A stretch of DNA of 64,000 bases. Origin: Lophius americanus (lineage: Eukaryota > Chordata > Actinopteri > Lophiiformes > Lophiidae). The notes beneath the pieces were generated by a model. The model saw nothing but the letters and a program-made list of their open reading frames with translations, was not told the origin of the DNA and searched no databases. The DNA lies in contig JBBDHG010000008.1 of NCBI GenBank assembly GCA_037951165.1, forward strand, positions 9,927,501 to 9,991,500. The letters are read 5' to 3'. A program made the position numbers and the translations under genes. How positions within the stretch are numbered: the first letter of the stretch is position 1; every line of letters begins with the position of its first letter. Below, piece by piece: positions 1 through 10,342 of the stretch.

Positions 1-2778
1 TCACAACACAACAATCGATCAGACCAGATTGTCCCTGTAAGGTAAACCAGATGGATGACACATATTTGAAAAAGCACAGTTGTTGACAACTCGAAGGAGA
101 GTCCTCACATGTGTCGAAGTCATGTTCATGGCTGGAAGCAGAGCAAAAATAGCATCTATTGACAGCAGCTGCCGTAAATCTAAAATTATATGAATGGCAC
201 ATGAAGACTTGTGTGAAAGCTAAAGAGAAGGACCTCACATTAGCTGCTGTAAGCTAACAGATGTTTTGCAGAAATGGTTTCTCCAACAAAATAAAAAGAA
301 TTCCATGACTTTTTTAAATTACAGTACAACAACAATCAGAGTTTTAAGTACATGTTTTGTGGTTTTTGTCTTTGGTCTTAAAAAGACCAAATTTGGGTAT
401 AATCCATCAGCTTGCAGTTTAATATCTAAAACAGGCAGGTACTTAATTAAATATAAATATCAAAACAATATCTCTGCGCTCAACCACTATTCTGTCAGTA
501 CACCGCTGATCTTATAACCAGAGCAATGTGTTGACATGCGTCTGCTTATTTCTGGAAGTGACCTAGCAAGACTTGTTTATTTCTTCCTCTTACCTTTAAC
601 ATCTAACAGCCATTTGCAACAAAAACTCCAAGGAAAAGTCTGTAAGATTTGAAGACACCAGCAATGATTAATAAACAATTTCACCAATAACTGATAATTG
701 AGTTATCTTTGCAGTAAAAAGAGGAGTTGATACCTCACAAGTAGAGGCAGATCATATAACCAAATTTCAACTTCAACTGAGACACCAGATTAATAGTTTT
801 ACAGTTTCTTGATTGTTTCCAGTTTTAAGTTAATTTCATACTACGTCCCTCTATGGGGGGCAGGAAATAACTGACCATCAGGCTATTTGCTGCTTCCTGC
901 TACAAACTATCTACTTGCAAGCCTGTTTGGTTTTCACAAGATTTGGTGACAGTGTGAGCAATTGTGTATCAATCTTTTTTTTTTAATAGAAAAATTATGA
1001 TACTAATATAATTTAATGGTTCATGCCTCTTGACTGTGGGCCAAGTGTGTTTGTTTTAACATCTTTGAGTTTTGGTCTGTCAATTAATTAATCAATTAAC
1101 ATTTATATAATTCATCATGCAAGCTCTCCGTTCTGCAATGTTATTCACTCCAATGTCTCAGATTTCTTACCCTTTAAAATTACAGATATTGTTTTTGAAC
1201 TCTAAAGTACTATGTACCTTGTGAATACAGCACAAAACAAAACAAAAAAAAACACATGCCGTTACTGATGTGTAAGCAGCAAGTCTATTTTTACTGTGTG
1301 GACAGAGAACCAGATCAGGATATAGCAGCAGTGGAGGAGAAAACGCACAGCACAGGAGCTTGTATTTCAGGCCTGCAGGTCTCCCTGAAGCCAAACCGGC
1401 TGTGTGTGTTGGTTTGTGACATACATGCTCGACACACACAGCTCATCTTTCAGGTTTGACAGAGTTTCGAGGGCGAGACAGCCATGGTGACAGAAACAGC
1501 TCGGAGAGCAGTCTTTACAACGTTTTGAGAGTACACAGAGCACTACCGATACTATTTCACCGTTTATTAAAATCGATTTAGCTAAACTGAGGTCAAGTTT
1601 CATGAAATGCCTCCACTGGAAAATCCTTACGCAAACTGGTTCCTCGTCTGTTTATACTCATTCACCACGTATCAAAAAAACATTAACTAGTTGATTCTTT
1701 TCAATGACACCAACCCACAGAAAGCAAACTTAAATACAGTAGACCAAAACTAGTTTTATCATGTGTATTTGAGAGGTTTACCTTTTTTTTTAAACTGTCC
1801 CTTAATATAGCTGTTTGAATACATTTCAATAAACCTGACAGAGTTTACTTTCTATGGTCCCACATGAATCTGATCAATTTAATTTGGATATGCTGTGGAT
1901 TTGTGGAGAAGCCCTCAAGTTTCTTAAGAAAAGGTTGAGAAATGTGTTTCTACCCTTCCTGTTAACATAAGGTCTTTTGGGTACTTTCTGAATATTGTTT
2001 ACAGTAAAACATGTCGTTGCTTTTAGTGTGCAAAACACAACAAAAGGCTTCTTGTTACTCCTAACTGGCCTAGAAAACTGTTCCACTTCAGAACTTTTAG
2101 CTCACACTGTCGCCAAGGAAACTGTTGGGCCACAACTGTAACAAAATTAAGACTGTGCAAACTACCCTAATAGCATACTTAAATGTTGAAAATGTCATTT
2201 ATAAAAAGGTATAGATTCACATTTAGGCATGTGTGTTCATTTTTATTTTGCTGGGCTGGGCTCATCCAAAAAACAAAACGACTATTCATTTGTTTAACAA
2301 ATCTCATTCATCCACATTTTCATACGGAACATCAGCTGCATCAAAATGAGAAAAAATACGTTTTTCTATCCATGATGCAGAGCAGCAGTAACTGACTGTG
2401 AAGTCAGTCTGGACGTCAGTAAGATGTTTAAGGCTAATGTAAAGGACAAGTTTATAGGAGCTGTCAGAGACCACCTCCAGCTTTCAAAATGTGAAATTTT
2501 GACTTTAAAGTTCATGTTTGTTTTTATTATTGACAAACGATTTGTTATTTTTTCTGTTTTGTACTTTATCAGAAGCGCAACAAGACAACTCCGAGATAGC
2601 CGAGTAATTTCAAGTAGGAAAGCAAGATGTTGAAGAAAAGAGACTTTGTGATATATTTTGCAATATGAGCCAAAAATCAACCCTAAAATCAGGAAAATTT
2701 GAGGTGTTTTGGGTCTATCCTCAGCCACCTGTTATACCTCAATTTTTAGTTTCAGTGTAAGTGGGGAGCCAAGAGGTG
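1..2778. other. Probable intronic DNA, no feature recognised
   Basis: No coding frame, RNA gene or transposon could be recognised here. The DNA is AT-rich with short A and T runs. If the exon at 6,654-6,677 is correctly read, this stretch lies in the first intron of that minus-strand gene. I looked on the minus strand for the expected second UBE2D exon (the conserved DPPAQCSAGPVGDD segment) and did not find it. Confidence 0.4.
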
Positions 2779-3660
2779 TAGAGGTGCACTTTACAATCGG
2801 CCGGTTGACTGGTGACAGGAGGCCTAGTCTGATGTGATCGGCAATCGGCCGAGCAGCCTCACCAAGGTCGGTTGGGTTTCACGCACGGTACACGCACGGT
2901 ACACGCACATCAAACATGACCTACCACGACTACAAACATCTGCCCCTCAAACCGGAAAAACACAAAAAAACATAGCTTACAATTTTCAACCCCAGTAAGG
3001 ACTAAATAAGCTGCGGAGGAACAACCCCGAAAACGTTCTGCTCAATGAACTTAATCAGACACTCCAAATGAATCACCTCAAGGAACACAGCAGAGGGGCT
3101 AAGACTAATCACAGATTTTTTATAATCGCAGATTATTTTTCGTTAGCTTTAGCCGCTCTTCTAAGTTTAGCTTTTAACTTGCCATGTTCCTCAGGCCATT
3201 AAATGTGAAGTGTGTGATTACATTCGTTGTGCTGAACGTTTTCGGGGTTATTCCACCGGAACCCCTTTTGTCCTTAAGTTTTAAAACCATAAATGAAAGT
3301 AATCATACATACGTTCAGCGGGCCCGTAGCTTGTTCTGAGCTACCGCGAGTTTTAGCCACTCTGCTCACCCAAGCTTCTTAACAATGTTCCTCGGGTTGA
3401 TTTAATGTGAAATAAGTGATTAAGTTCGTGTGCCGTATGTTTTTTTGGTTGTTCTTCAACACCTTATTCCATCCATACTGGTGTTATTAATTGTGAGCTT
3501 TGCGTTTTTCTGGTTTACTTGTGAGATATTTGGAGGTGTGGTAGCTCCTGCTTGATGTGCGTGTACGGCACATGCCTGCAACCGGCAAGTAGCTGACCTC
3601 CAGTGTCTCTGCACGGCCGACTGCATTCCCCATGTGCACCGGATACATTAGTTTGGTACA
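2779..3660. mobile_element. hAT-end fold-back structure with long imperfect inverted arms
   Basis: The left edge reads TAGAGGTGCAC and continues into GATCGGCAATCGGCCGAGCA. That sequence recurs, inverted, at the right end of the short element at 24,997-25,274, so both carry ends of one DNA-transposon family, probably hAT. The segment 2,882-3,110 is repeated in inverse orientation at about 3,386-3,640; both arms share ACACGCACATCAA and then a similar series of blocks. A third partial copy of the inner arm lies at 3,186-3,262, in the same direction as the right arm. A short direct repeat of ACGCACGGTAC is at 2,882-2,903. The fold-back could reflect nested insertion of two copies, or subterminal repeats of a single element. 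It lies immediately before a hAT transposase relic. Confidence 0.6.
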
Positions 3661-3739
3661 CATTCATGCTGTACCGAAGGCCACATATATATATATTTGT
3701 GTCTGGATTGTCTGGCAAAAAAAACAGGTCACAAATTAA

Positions 3740-4075
3740 AAAAATTAATGGCACTGGCGAACATTTTAGATGCCATCAGGAGCCCTGCTCTAACCAATCT
3801 AATCTTGCCTGGTCGGTTATTTCATCATGGATGAGTGCAAAGGACTTGAGGAATATGCTTTCTGAGTGGGACCTCGCGGAAGAGAACCTCGTGGCCACTG
3901 CAACAGACAACGGCGCTAATGTTGTGAAAGCTGCCGGAACCCCTTTGGATGGACACGGAAGCGGTGTCTAGGACACAGGCTGCACCTAGCAATCGGGAAG
4001 TCCCATCAGTTTAACGGACGCATAGCTACAATATTCAACAATCTAAATGGGGATATTTGGGATGTGACTGGCTGC
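3740..4075 (+). mobile_element. Decayed hAT transposase fragment
   Basis: A plus-strand frame (about 3,735-3,971) contains LSEWDLAEENLVATATDNGA. This resembles the part of BED-type hAT transposases around a catalytic aspartate, where the family typically has a W-x-L-x(5)-N-L-V-x-x-T-D-N-G-x-N pattern. The following GHRLHLAIGK-like segment, usual just downstream, is in a different frame (3,967-4,000). A third frame continues with HQFNGRIATIFNNLNGD before stops. At least two frameshifts and several stops make this a dead copy. It probably belongs with the fold-back element just upstream. The class is fairly sure; the family name is not. Confidence 0.65.
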
Positions 4076-5145
4076 TATATTCTGTTTTAGTTATTTTGCT
4101 TAAGGGTTACAGTTTGTGAAATCTTTAGGTATAAGTGCTATAACCCCACATAATATAATAATTCACTTTGTGTGTGCATGTTTATTTGAGAAAATGCATT
4201 GAAGGATCAACGTGGGGAGCGGGCAATAAGGGTATGCAAAAAGATATATTAAAAAAAGCTATATTAAGAGAAGGCATTAGTGAAGGCGCAACAAGAACTG
4301 AACCTACCACCACACAAGCTGAGAACAGCAGGTGTCATCAGATGGGGATCGATGCAAATGATGACTGCAAGGTTACTTTAGCAAAAAAACTAATTTAAGA
4401 TTTATTCTCTAAATGTAGACTTAGTCTTTTCAGTAAACACGTAGCCCAGGGCTAAAGTAGCTGGTAGCAATAAAGTCAAAGAAGACAAATCAGCTGAAAA
4501 CGTATTCAAATTTGAGAGTAACATAAAGTCCAGGTACTCTTTATATTTCGAGCAAGAGATCTGATCGGATAGACTGGTCACGATACATTTTGGTATTTTT
4601 CTTAATATTACATTTTTTTTTTCCAAAGTGCTGCTCCAAGCAGACAGTGTGTGCAGAATCAAAGTAGCTGCCCGTATGACTATAACCTGTTTTGCATGCT
4701 TAATGCAATGTTATCTAAATAAATGACACAATGGGGAAGTGTTATGACGTCCTTGTTTGGTTCATTGTGTAAAAACCAAGGTATCATAGAGGATGGTGTT
4801 TGTTGCAGACTATTAGCTAAGGCCGTCGGTGGCACAATCCTAGAAGACGTAGGTGTACCCTTATTGTAGCCGGGCATTTGATGGTCCGGCTCTAGAGCCG
4901 GTTTAATTATGAACATTAACATTACATCTGACCAAAAAAGTGCGAGTATCAAACATAACTTAAGTCAACAAGAGACTGCTCTTACTTACGGGCGAACAAC
5001 GTTTTCCGAGAAATGGAAAACATGGGGGAAAAAATGTTTTACTTACACTGTTACATGGTGGCCGATGTCGTCCTCTGCTCAGAGTGTTAGGAGCTCCCTG
5101 ACATTACAAAGGTCTCAAAATTTCAGCTTATCCTGTGTTGTGTCA
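4076..5145. other. Unannotated intronic DNA
   Basis: Only short frames occur here, and none resembles a known protein. The 3' remains of the upstream hAT copy may extend into this stretch, but I could not recognise its C-terminal dimerisation region. A 16-bp perfect palindrome lies at 4,886-4,901. Confidence 0.35.
4886..4901. repeat. 16-bp perfect palindrome
   Basis: CCGGCTCTAGAGCCGG equals its own reverse complement. It is GC-rich in AT-rich surroundings. Such palindromes occur near transposon ends, and the nearby hAT remains make that the simplest explanation, but no matching second end was identified. Confidence 0.7.
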
Positions 5146-5169
5146 GGGGGGGGGGGGGGGGGGGGGGGG
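5146..5169 (+). repeat. Run of 24 consecutive G
   Basis: An uninterrupted G homopolymer of 24 bases followed by TCCCC. A tract of this kind can form G-quadruplexes on the plus strand. It is also a frequent place for length errors in sequencing and assembly, so the exact count is not secure. Confidence 0.85.
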
Positions 5170-5654
5170 TCCCCTCAGGAACTGTCGCTAACGAGTGGTC
5201 TTTAGGGAAAAACTACGTTTGAAAACATCTACTCATCAATGTAAAATCATCATTGATATAATGAACTGTCAGGCTCACATATGGCTCCTTTCTCTGCCTG
5301 CCTACTGCGCAGCAGTAGTAACAAGGTATTCTATTTCCACTTTTTTGTAGACAGCACAGGCAACGCCACCTTGCCTAAATAATTGCAAGGAAACACATGC
5401 TGTCCGTCTTGTGTGTAGACCATTTTGTTGTGGCTTGTTTCCCAGTGGTTCAACAAGTTAGGTGTGTTGAAGGCTTCTTTTTTTTTGCATAAGATTCGTT
5501 CTCACTTAACATCACTTTCACACTCCAAACAGTAGACGATCTACTTTAAAGGATGAGCTCTGGCCTGTTTCTCTTTCAGACATTTCATTTCCCTTTCAAA
5601 TATGTGCTATCTATTGTATATTTGCAAAAAACTCCCAGTTCATCATGGGCCCTA

Positions 5655-5875
5655 AGCAGACAACCGACCACTCACATTCAAACCTTCATGCAAATTTAGT
5701 GTCATCAATTAACTTATGCTGCATTTCTTTTGGACTGCGGAGGAAACCGGAGTACCCGGGGGTCCCACTCAACCACATGGAGAACATAATCTCAGTTCCC
5801 CAGATAGATTTCTACCCAGAACCTTCTGGGTATGAGGCAACATTGCAATCCTCTGCTGAGGCTGCTGCCATATTG
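5655..5875 (-). mobile_element. SINE / L2-related repeat, reversed
   Basis: Reading the minus strand gives the fish SINE/L2 body in order: a gap-ridden GCCTCA…CAGAAGGTTCTGGGT segment (tRNA-like head), then the region whose plus strand reads TTTGGACTGCGGAGGAAACC, then a GTGTCACTAAATT-like segment. This order matches the copy at 42,066-42,475, which runs in the opposite direction. A 103-residue open frame across it (5,645-5,956) is a chance frame within the repeat. The copy is diverged and lacks the L2-like 3' tail seen in the copies at 58.2 and 61.0 kb. Confidence 0.65.
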
Positions 5876-5959
5876 TCAAAAAATCAGGACCCGATCACCC
5901 GTCATGCCTTTAGAAACACTGTGGCACATAAAGGCAAGTTGCAACAGGCTGTGTAAAAG

Positions 5960-6653
5960 GGGATGATTTGTTAAGTTATCTCAGGATCACCTCTTTGGTT
6001 GGGTGTGAAAAACTATTTTATTTTTGAGAAATGACATTTGAAATTTAAGATGAAACTTTAAAGTCAAAGTTTAGACACATGTGGTAATTGTGTGTGGAAG
6101 GTATGTCCCAACTTCTGTTGTTTTGCTACTGTACTGGTAAAAATCAATTGAACAATGTAATGTGTATATAATAAACATGATCACTGGTACATTCTAAGTC
6201 ACACAATTATTAAAAGTTCTGTGACTGTGAAGTGAAAACTACTGTCACCAAAAACTGCACATGGACAAAACAAAAGCTAGCATCACTTAAACAGGTCACC
6301 GTTATTTTAAATACCATGAGTGTGAATAAAAACAAAAACATTACAGAAAATGTTAAGTCTGTGGCCTGTCATACTCTGACACAAGATCGGTAAACTGCAA
6401 CCGTCATTCGCCATCCCTCAACTACCAGCGACACATATGAAACAAACCCACTAAACCAGATGACTATGCTGTGAAAGATCCACGGCAGTAATGTGACAGA
6501 TAACACCTACATGGGTGTCAGCAGCAGCAGCTATTCCACTCTGATCAAAAGCAAACGCTGCTTAGCTAATGAGCTAACAATATTAACATTGACTCAAAGC
6601 GACACAATTTAGAGTCTGACAGTTTTAAATTAAGGTTAAGTATAGTTTGTTAC
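5960..6653. other. Probable start of intron 1 (minus strand)
   Basis: This stretch begins, on the minus strand, with GTAACAAAC, an acceptable splice donor directly after the exon at 6,654-6,677. No other element was recognised. Confidence 0.45.
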
Positions 6654-6677
6654 CTTGGAAATCCGTTTTAAAGCCAT
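6654..6677 (-). CDS. First coding exon of a UBE2D-type ubiquitin-conjugating enzyme
   Basis: The minus strand reads ATG GCT TTA AAA CGG ATT TCC AAG, giving MALKRISK, followed at once by the donor GTAACA. Members of the UBE2D (UbcH5) E2 family begin MALKRI-x-K-EL, and in vertebrate genes, as I recall, the first coding exon ends after this K8. These E2s accept ubiquitin from E1 on a catalytic cysteine and pass it to RING or HECT ligases in the cytosol and nucleus. The start has a good context (A at -3, G at +4) and sits in a locally CpG-rich stretch like a housekeeping promoter. The later exons, including the one with the active-site cysteine, would lie at lower coordinates and are not seen, so intron 1 would be at least 6.6 kb. 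Serine at position 7 is less usual than N, H or Q. A chance match of eight codons plus donor cannot be excluded. The paralogue (D1-D4) is not decided. Confidence 0.6.
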
Positions 6678-7080
6678 TGTATCCGCGCGGAGAGAGCGGC
6701 TGTCGAGGAGAAGGTGGAGGAGGAGGAGGGTAGGCTAGATGGCAGACGCTAACTCACTAGCATCGATGGTTTTTCAAGCTTCAGTAGCTGACTGAGAGGG
6801 ATATGTTAGCTAGCTATGAAACGCTTTTAAACTACAAGTTTTAATGTCGTCTATGTCAACTGACTACAGCTCAGTCTGAAGACTGGCTCTCAGGCGCGTC
6901 AGCGCTCACTTCAGATTGCCTTTCAAATAATAAAGCCGGATCGACTGCAGCTCAAAATGTCTTCCGTTTCACGCAGAAAACAGCTTCGGCGCTAGCAGGA
7001 GGTCTCACTCTCATTCTTTTTTAAGACACTTCAAAGCGCTAACAAATAACATGGCCGGCCTTCTTCTTCTGTAGCTGTTT
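6678..7080 (-). promoter_or_regulatory. Putative promoter and 5' leader of the UBE2D-like gene
   Basis: This is one of the few CpG-bearing stretches of the window, with GCGCGG near 6,685 and GGCGCGTCAGCGC near 6,893, plus a purine-rich tract GGAGGAGGAGG at 6,717-6,727 (pyrimidine-rich on the gene strand). No TATA box is evident, as is usual for housekeeping genes. The transcription start cannot be placed. The pyrimidine tract ending CTCGACAG upstream of the ATG could also be a splice acceptor for a non-coding first exon. Confidence 0.45.
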
Positions 7081-8134
7081 TCTGTTGGTCGGTAAGAAAC
7101 ATTTGGTGATTCACTGCCACCCTCCGAATTGTAGCGTGGATTTCCCCAATAATGTACAAGATCCCTTGTATCTTCCATACCCACAATTCAGCTACAAAAT
7201 CCATCCTAGATCTTGTTTAAGTCTTTTTCTAGTTTGCTTTTTAGTACCTGTCTTTAAAAAGGGTACTGTGGAAGTTGAATTATGATTCCTTTATAAAAAA
7301 ATAAGTCTAAGTAAGCAAGTATAAGTATACTAATACCTATGTTACTAATTTTAACATTAGTACTTACTAATACTAATCTTAAAACACTACCATTATACTA
7401 TTTCTATACTTCTTCACACTCAATTGCCCCATTTTCACATTACTTGTAATTATACTTCAAACTTTGGGTGCATGGTTTTATTTGCACTGAAACTATAATA
7501 CTATATCCTTTAATTATCACATTGAGTCATACAAAGTACAACATATTGAAATGATTTCTCTGAACTTGCTTAAGGACCCTACATCCTGTAGATTGATGGA
7601 CTCAAACTGCTGATCTGCGTATCTTCCAGTTCTACTGGGCTACAGCAGCCCAATTAAAGAAGCTATTTTATATGCATTATCTACTTTTAGATCTGTTAAA
7701 AAAAACATAATTCCATCACACCTAGACAGTTCAAATTTTGCACCACTAAACCGGATTCCCTAACATCTCCGCTTTAACAGCATTTCATTGTCTTATCTTG
7801 TTTCCTGTACTCACAACATCTGGTTCATGGGTTGGCAAAAGCGTGCAATGTTTATTTTGAAAAGCTCCCAAATGAATTATTCTAAGTAATAACATTGCAT
7901 CGTGGCACAAGTAAAGCATTTCATTGAAATATATAAATGTGTCATTACAAATCAAATTATTTCTTCAGATATTCGTCCAAACACATATTTTTTTCATTCA
8001 AAACAAGGCCATCACTTAACTTAGAAATTGGCCATTACAGCTAGCTATATCCTGTGTCAAACACGGTGAGTACTTCTGGAATTTTCTGTATGAAATGTAC
8101 TTGTAATCCTTACTAAAAAAACCTTTACATTCAA
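7081..8134. other. Intergenic DNA, no feature recognised
   Basis: AT-rich sequence without recognisable genes. An 18-base word, TAAGAAACATTTGGTGAT, at about 7,093-7,110 recurs exactly at 8,716-8,733, which suggests a small shared repeat. Confidence 0.35.
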
Positions 8135-8148
8135 CCAGCAGAGGGCGC
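8135..8148 (+). promoter_or_regulatory. Candidate CTCF binding site
   Basis: CCAGCAGAGGGCGC agrees at all 14 positions with the vertebrate CTCF core consensus CCASYAGRKGGCRS. CTCF is an 11-zinc-finger protein that anchors chromatin loops and insulators and often binds near gene boundaries. This site lies about 1.46 kb upstream of the UBE2D-like start codon, between that gene and the repeat-rich block to the right. Motif presence alone does not show occupancy. Confidence 0.6.
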
Positions 8149-9553
8149 GAAACCTACGCAAAGGCTTATGCACTAGAAATGTTAAATAAGTCTTATTACG
8201 AAAAAACAAAACATTTTATCATCCATTTACAGTTTTTGATTAAATGGAAATGAGCAATAAAAAAATTTGGCCTATCATTAATATTCACTTCCATCCAGTA
8301 GCAATATTGGTTTCCAGAAAGTGAAAGTTTATCAGTGGGCAGAGCCAGATTCTATAAGGGCTAATTCTGCTGTTACCAAGTTTTTCAGCATAACGCATCT
8401 CAATATTATTTAACCCTTACAGCTCATAAAACATCTGGATATGAGTACAAGAAACCGTTCAAAGTCCATTAGAGTGGTAGGACTCTCTTTTTCATTTTCT
8501 TGTAGTAATCTATCTAATACTCATCTCCTGAAGTTCGTGTTAAAGTTCTTCAATGCTGGATTCGTAGGCATTGTCCAATATTATTATTATTATTAAGCCC
8601 CTGGAGGAACTTTCATGATGTTGCAGACGGTGTTTGAAAAGGGTCTTTGTATTATTCCCATCCAGTTATCGATAACTGGGTCATTACACTTTGACACTTA
8701 CTGGTTCTGTTTTTATAAGAAACATTTGGTGATGTCATCCTTCTTCTTCATTTTTGTCCGAAAAAAATTAGATAAGATAACTAGATTTTTCTTTAAGTAA
8801 TCGTCATAATCTTTGTGACCAACTTAACAATAAAATGTTTCAAAAGGTCCCGTATGCCCCTCAATGTCCCAAGAGAGTTCTGAAACAAAATTTTAAAGTG
8901 AAATATAATCTCAATTAAAGCATTTTTAAGGGTTCAAATAAGCTCCTAGATTGAAAAATTTAAAAAGACAAATTTACTTATACACATTAATTTGACCAAA
9001 GGTGAATCTATATGCTCTCAAGCTAAGGGACTAGGGGGAGGCAATAAAAATGTAAGTTCATTTTTGCTCTGGGAAAAAAGAAACTATAAGAGAAATAAAA
9101 TTATACATCTTTAAAAATATATCACACTCAAAATACCAATCTTGATCTAATTATCAATGTTTCTAACTTCATTTTGATCAGCATAATTCTTACTACAACG
9201 ACAAGGAATCAAATGGTAATTTAATCTTATTCATAATGGGAATCTTTATCAACTGAAGATCCATTCTGACAGGCCACTAACACATGAACTAGGAACAACG
9301 TTCCTTGTTAAATGACTATATATTAAAAGTAATAAATGTCCAGACAAACATACATGATATTATTTTCATAGCAAGAGGACAATTATGGTCAGGCAGAGCA
9401 ATGAGCACACATGATAATTCTATGGAACTCTTTACACTAACTCTTTTCAGCAAACAAGAAGAGAAAACATCTTTCCTACGATTGTCATTATGCTACAGGA
9501 TTCTTGAATAAGTTCAGTTTACCTTTGAGAAATACTAATCATGGATTTCATTT
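8149..9553. other. Intergenic DNA, no feature recognised
   Basis: AT-rich sequence with a short ATT repeat at about 8,578-8,595. No gene or named repeat was recognised. Confidence 0.35.
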
Positions 9554-9584
9554 GGAAGCCAAACATTCTATATGTTTGGCTTCC
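9554..9584. repeat. Perfect 13-bp hairpin
   Basis: GGAAGCCAAACAT (9,554-9,566) and its exact reverse complement (9,572-9,584) flank a 5-base loop TCTAT. A further partial copy (CCAAACATGTAGAATGT) follows directly. The hairpin marks the edge of the reversed L2 LINE fragment and may be a terminal inverted structure of a separate short insertion. Confidence 0.8.
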
Positions 9585-9589
9585 AAACA

Positions 9590-10245
9590 TGTAGAATGTG
9601 CGGGCAGACAGGCCTTGATCAGGGCTGTGGACATTGGGTCCAGGGAGCAGGTGGAGGCCTTAGCCTTAGTGACAAGCTTTGTCACTTGGAGGGCATCCAC
9701 AGTGATGAAGGAGGATATCCAGGGATGAGGCAGGCGTGCGGTGGGGTGGAGCAGTGTCCTCATGTAAAGGTGCATGTGGAGGGGTGGAGGTAGGCGCTAA
9801 GAGCTTCTGGTAGAAGAAATCCACTTTGGCCTGATCCCAAAATCCCGAAACTTGGCGCAGTGGTCAGAGGCACCCGGAGTATCAGGGGGATGGATGGGGC
9901 AGAGCAGGCGGTTTAAGGTGGAGAACAGCATCCTTGAATTTTTTTGCTGGTTTCCGATGAGAGTGGAGTAGTGCAGTATTTGGCGATTGAGAGAGCTTCC
10001 TTGTAGGACCAGATATGGTCTTTGTGGGCCTCCAGGGGGACGGGGAAGCCAAATTCTCTATACAGCCTCTCAGGTTGACGGCCGGAGGCCTTCATGGAGT
10101 AGAGTTCAGGGGTGAACCATGGAGCAGGACGGGTGAAGGAGGCAGTCCGGGTTTTGAGGGGGGCAAGAGAATCCAGGCAGAGGGAAAGAGTAGTGTTGTA
10201 ATGGGTCACCAGGTCATCAACTGTGGTATCAGGGGGGGTCCAGTC
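9590..10245 (-). mobile_element. L2-clade LINE ORF2 fragment, reversed
   Basis: The minus-strand frame 9,913-10,209 contains LDSLAPLKTRT followed by APWFTPELYSMK. This is the linker between endonuclease and reverse transcriptase in fish L2-type LINE ORF2 proteins (family pattern LDxLAPLKTR, SAPWFTPEL). Further along the minus strand, 9,600-9,700 encodes STCSLDPMSTALIKACLP, matching the start of the L2 reverse-transcriptase domain (STCxLDPLPTxLVKxCLP). The intervening part is spread over other frames, so the copy is frameshifted and inactive. The catalytic part of the reverse transcriptase is missing. Its upstream side is cut by the minisatellite beginning at 10,343. Confidence 0.8.
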
Positions 10246-10342
10246 CGGGTGAAAAACACAAAAAACAATGGAACACGAGCCAGCGAGGATCGGCTAACGA
10301 AAGATAACAGCTGTCCAGGCTAAGCCACTGATCGACGGCGTT

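Noticed and set aside
3603..3971. 122-codon frame as a functional gene
   Set aside because: Only its 3' half resembles hAT transposase, and the homology jumps to other frames right after it. It is a dead transposon copy.
5645..5956. 103-codon plus-strand frame
   Set aside because: It runs across a reversed SINE/L2 repeat and corresponds to no protein.
7049..7074. Plus-strand ATGGCCGGCC as a divergent gene start opposite the UBE2D-like promoter
   Set aside because: The frame stops after seven codons (MAGLLLL) and there is no splice donor before the stop.
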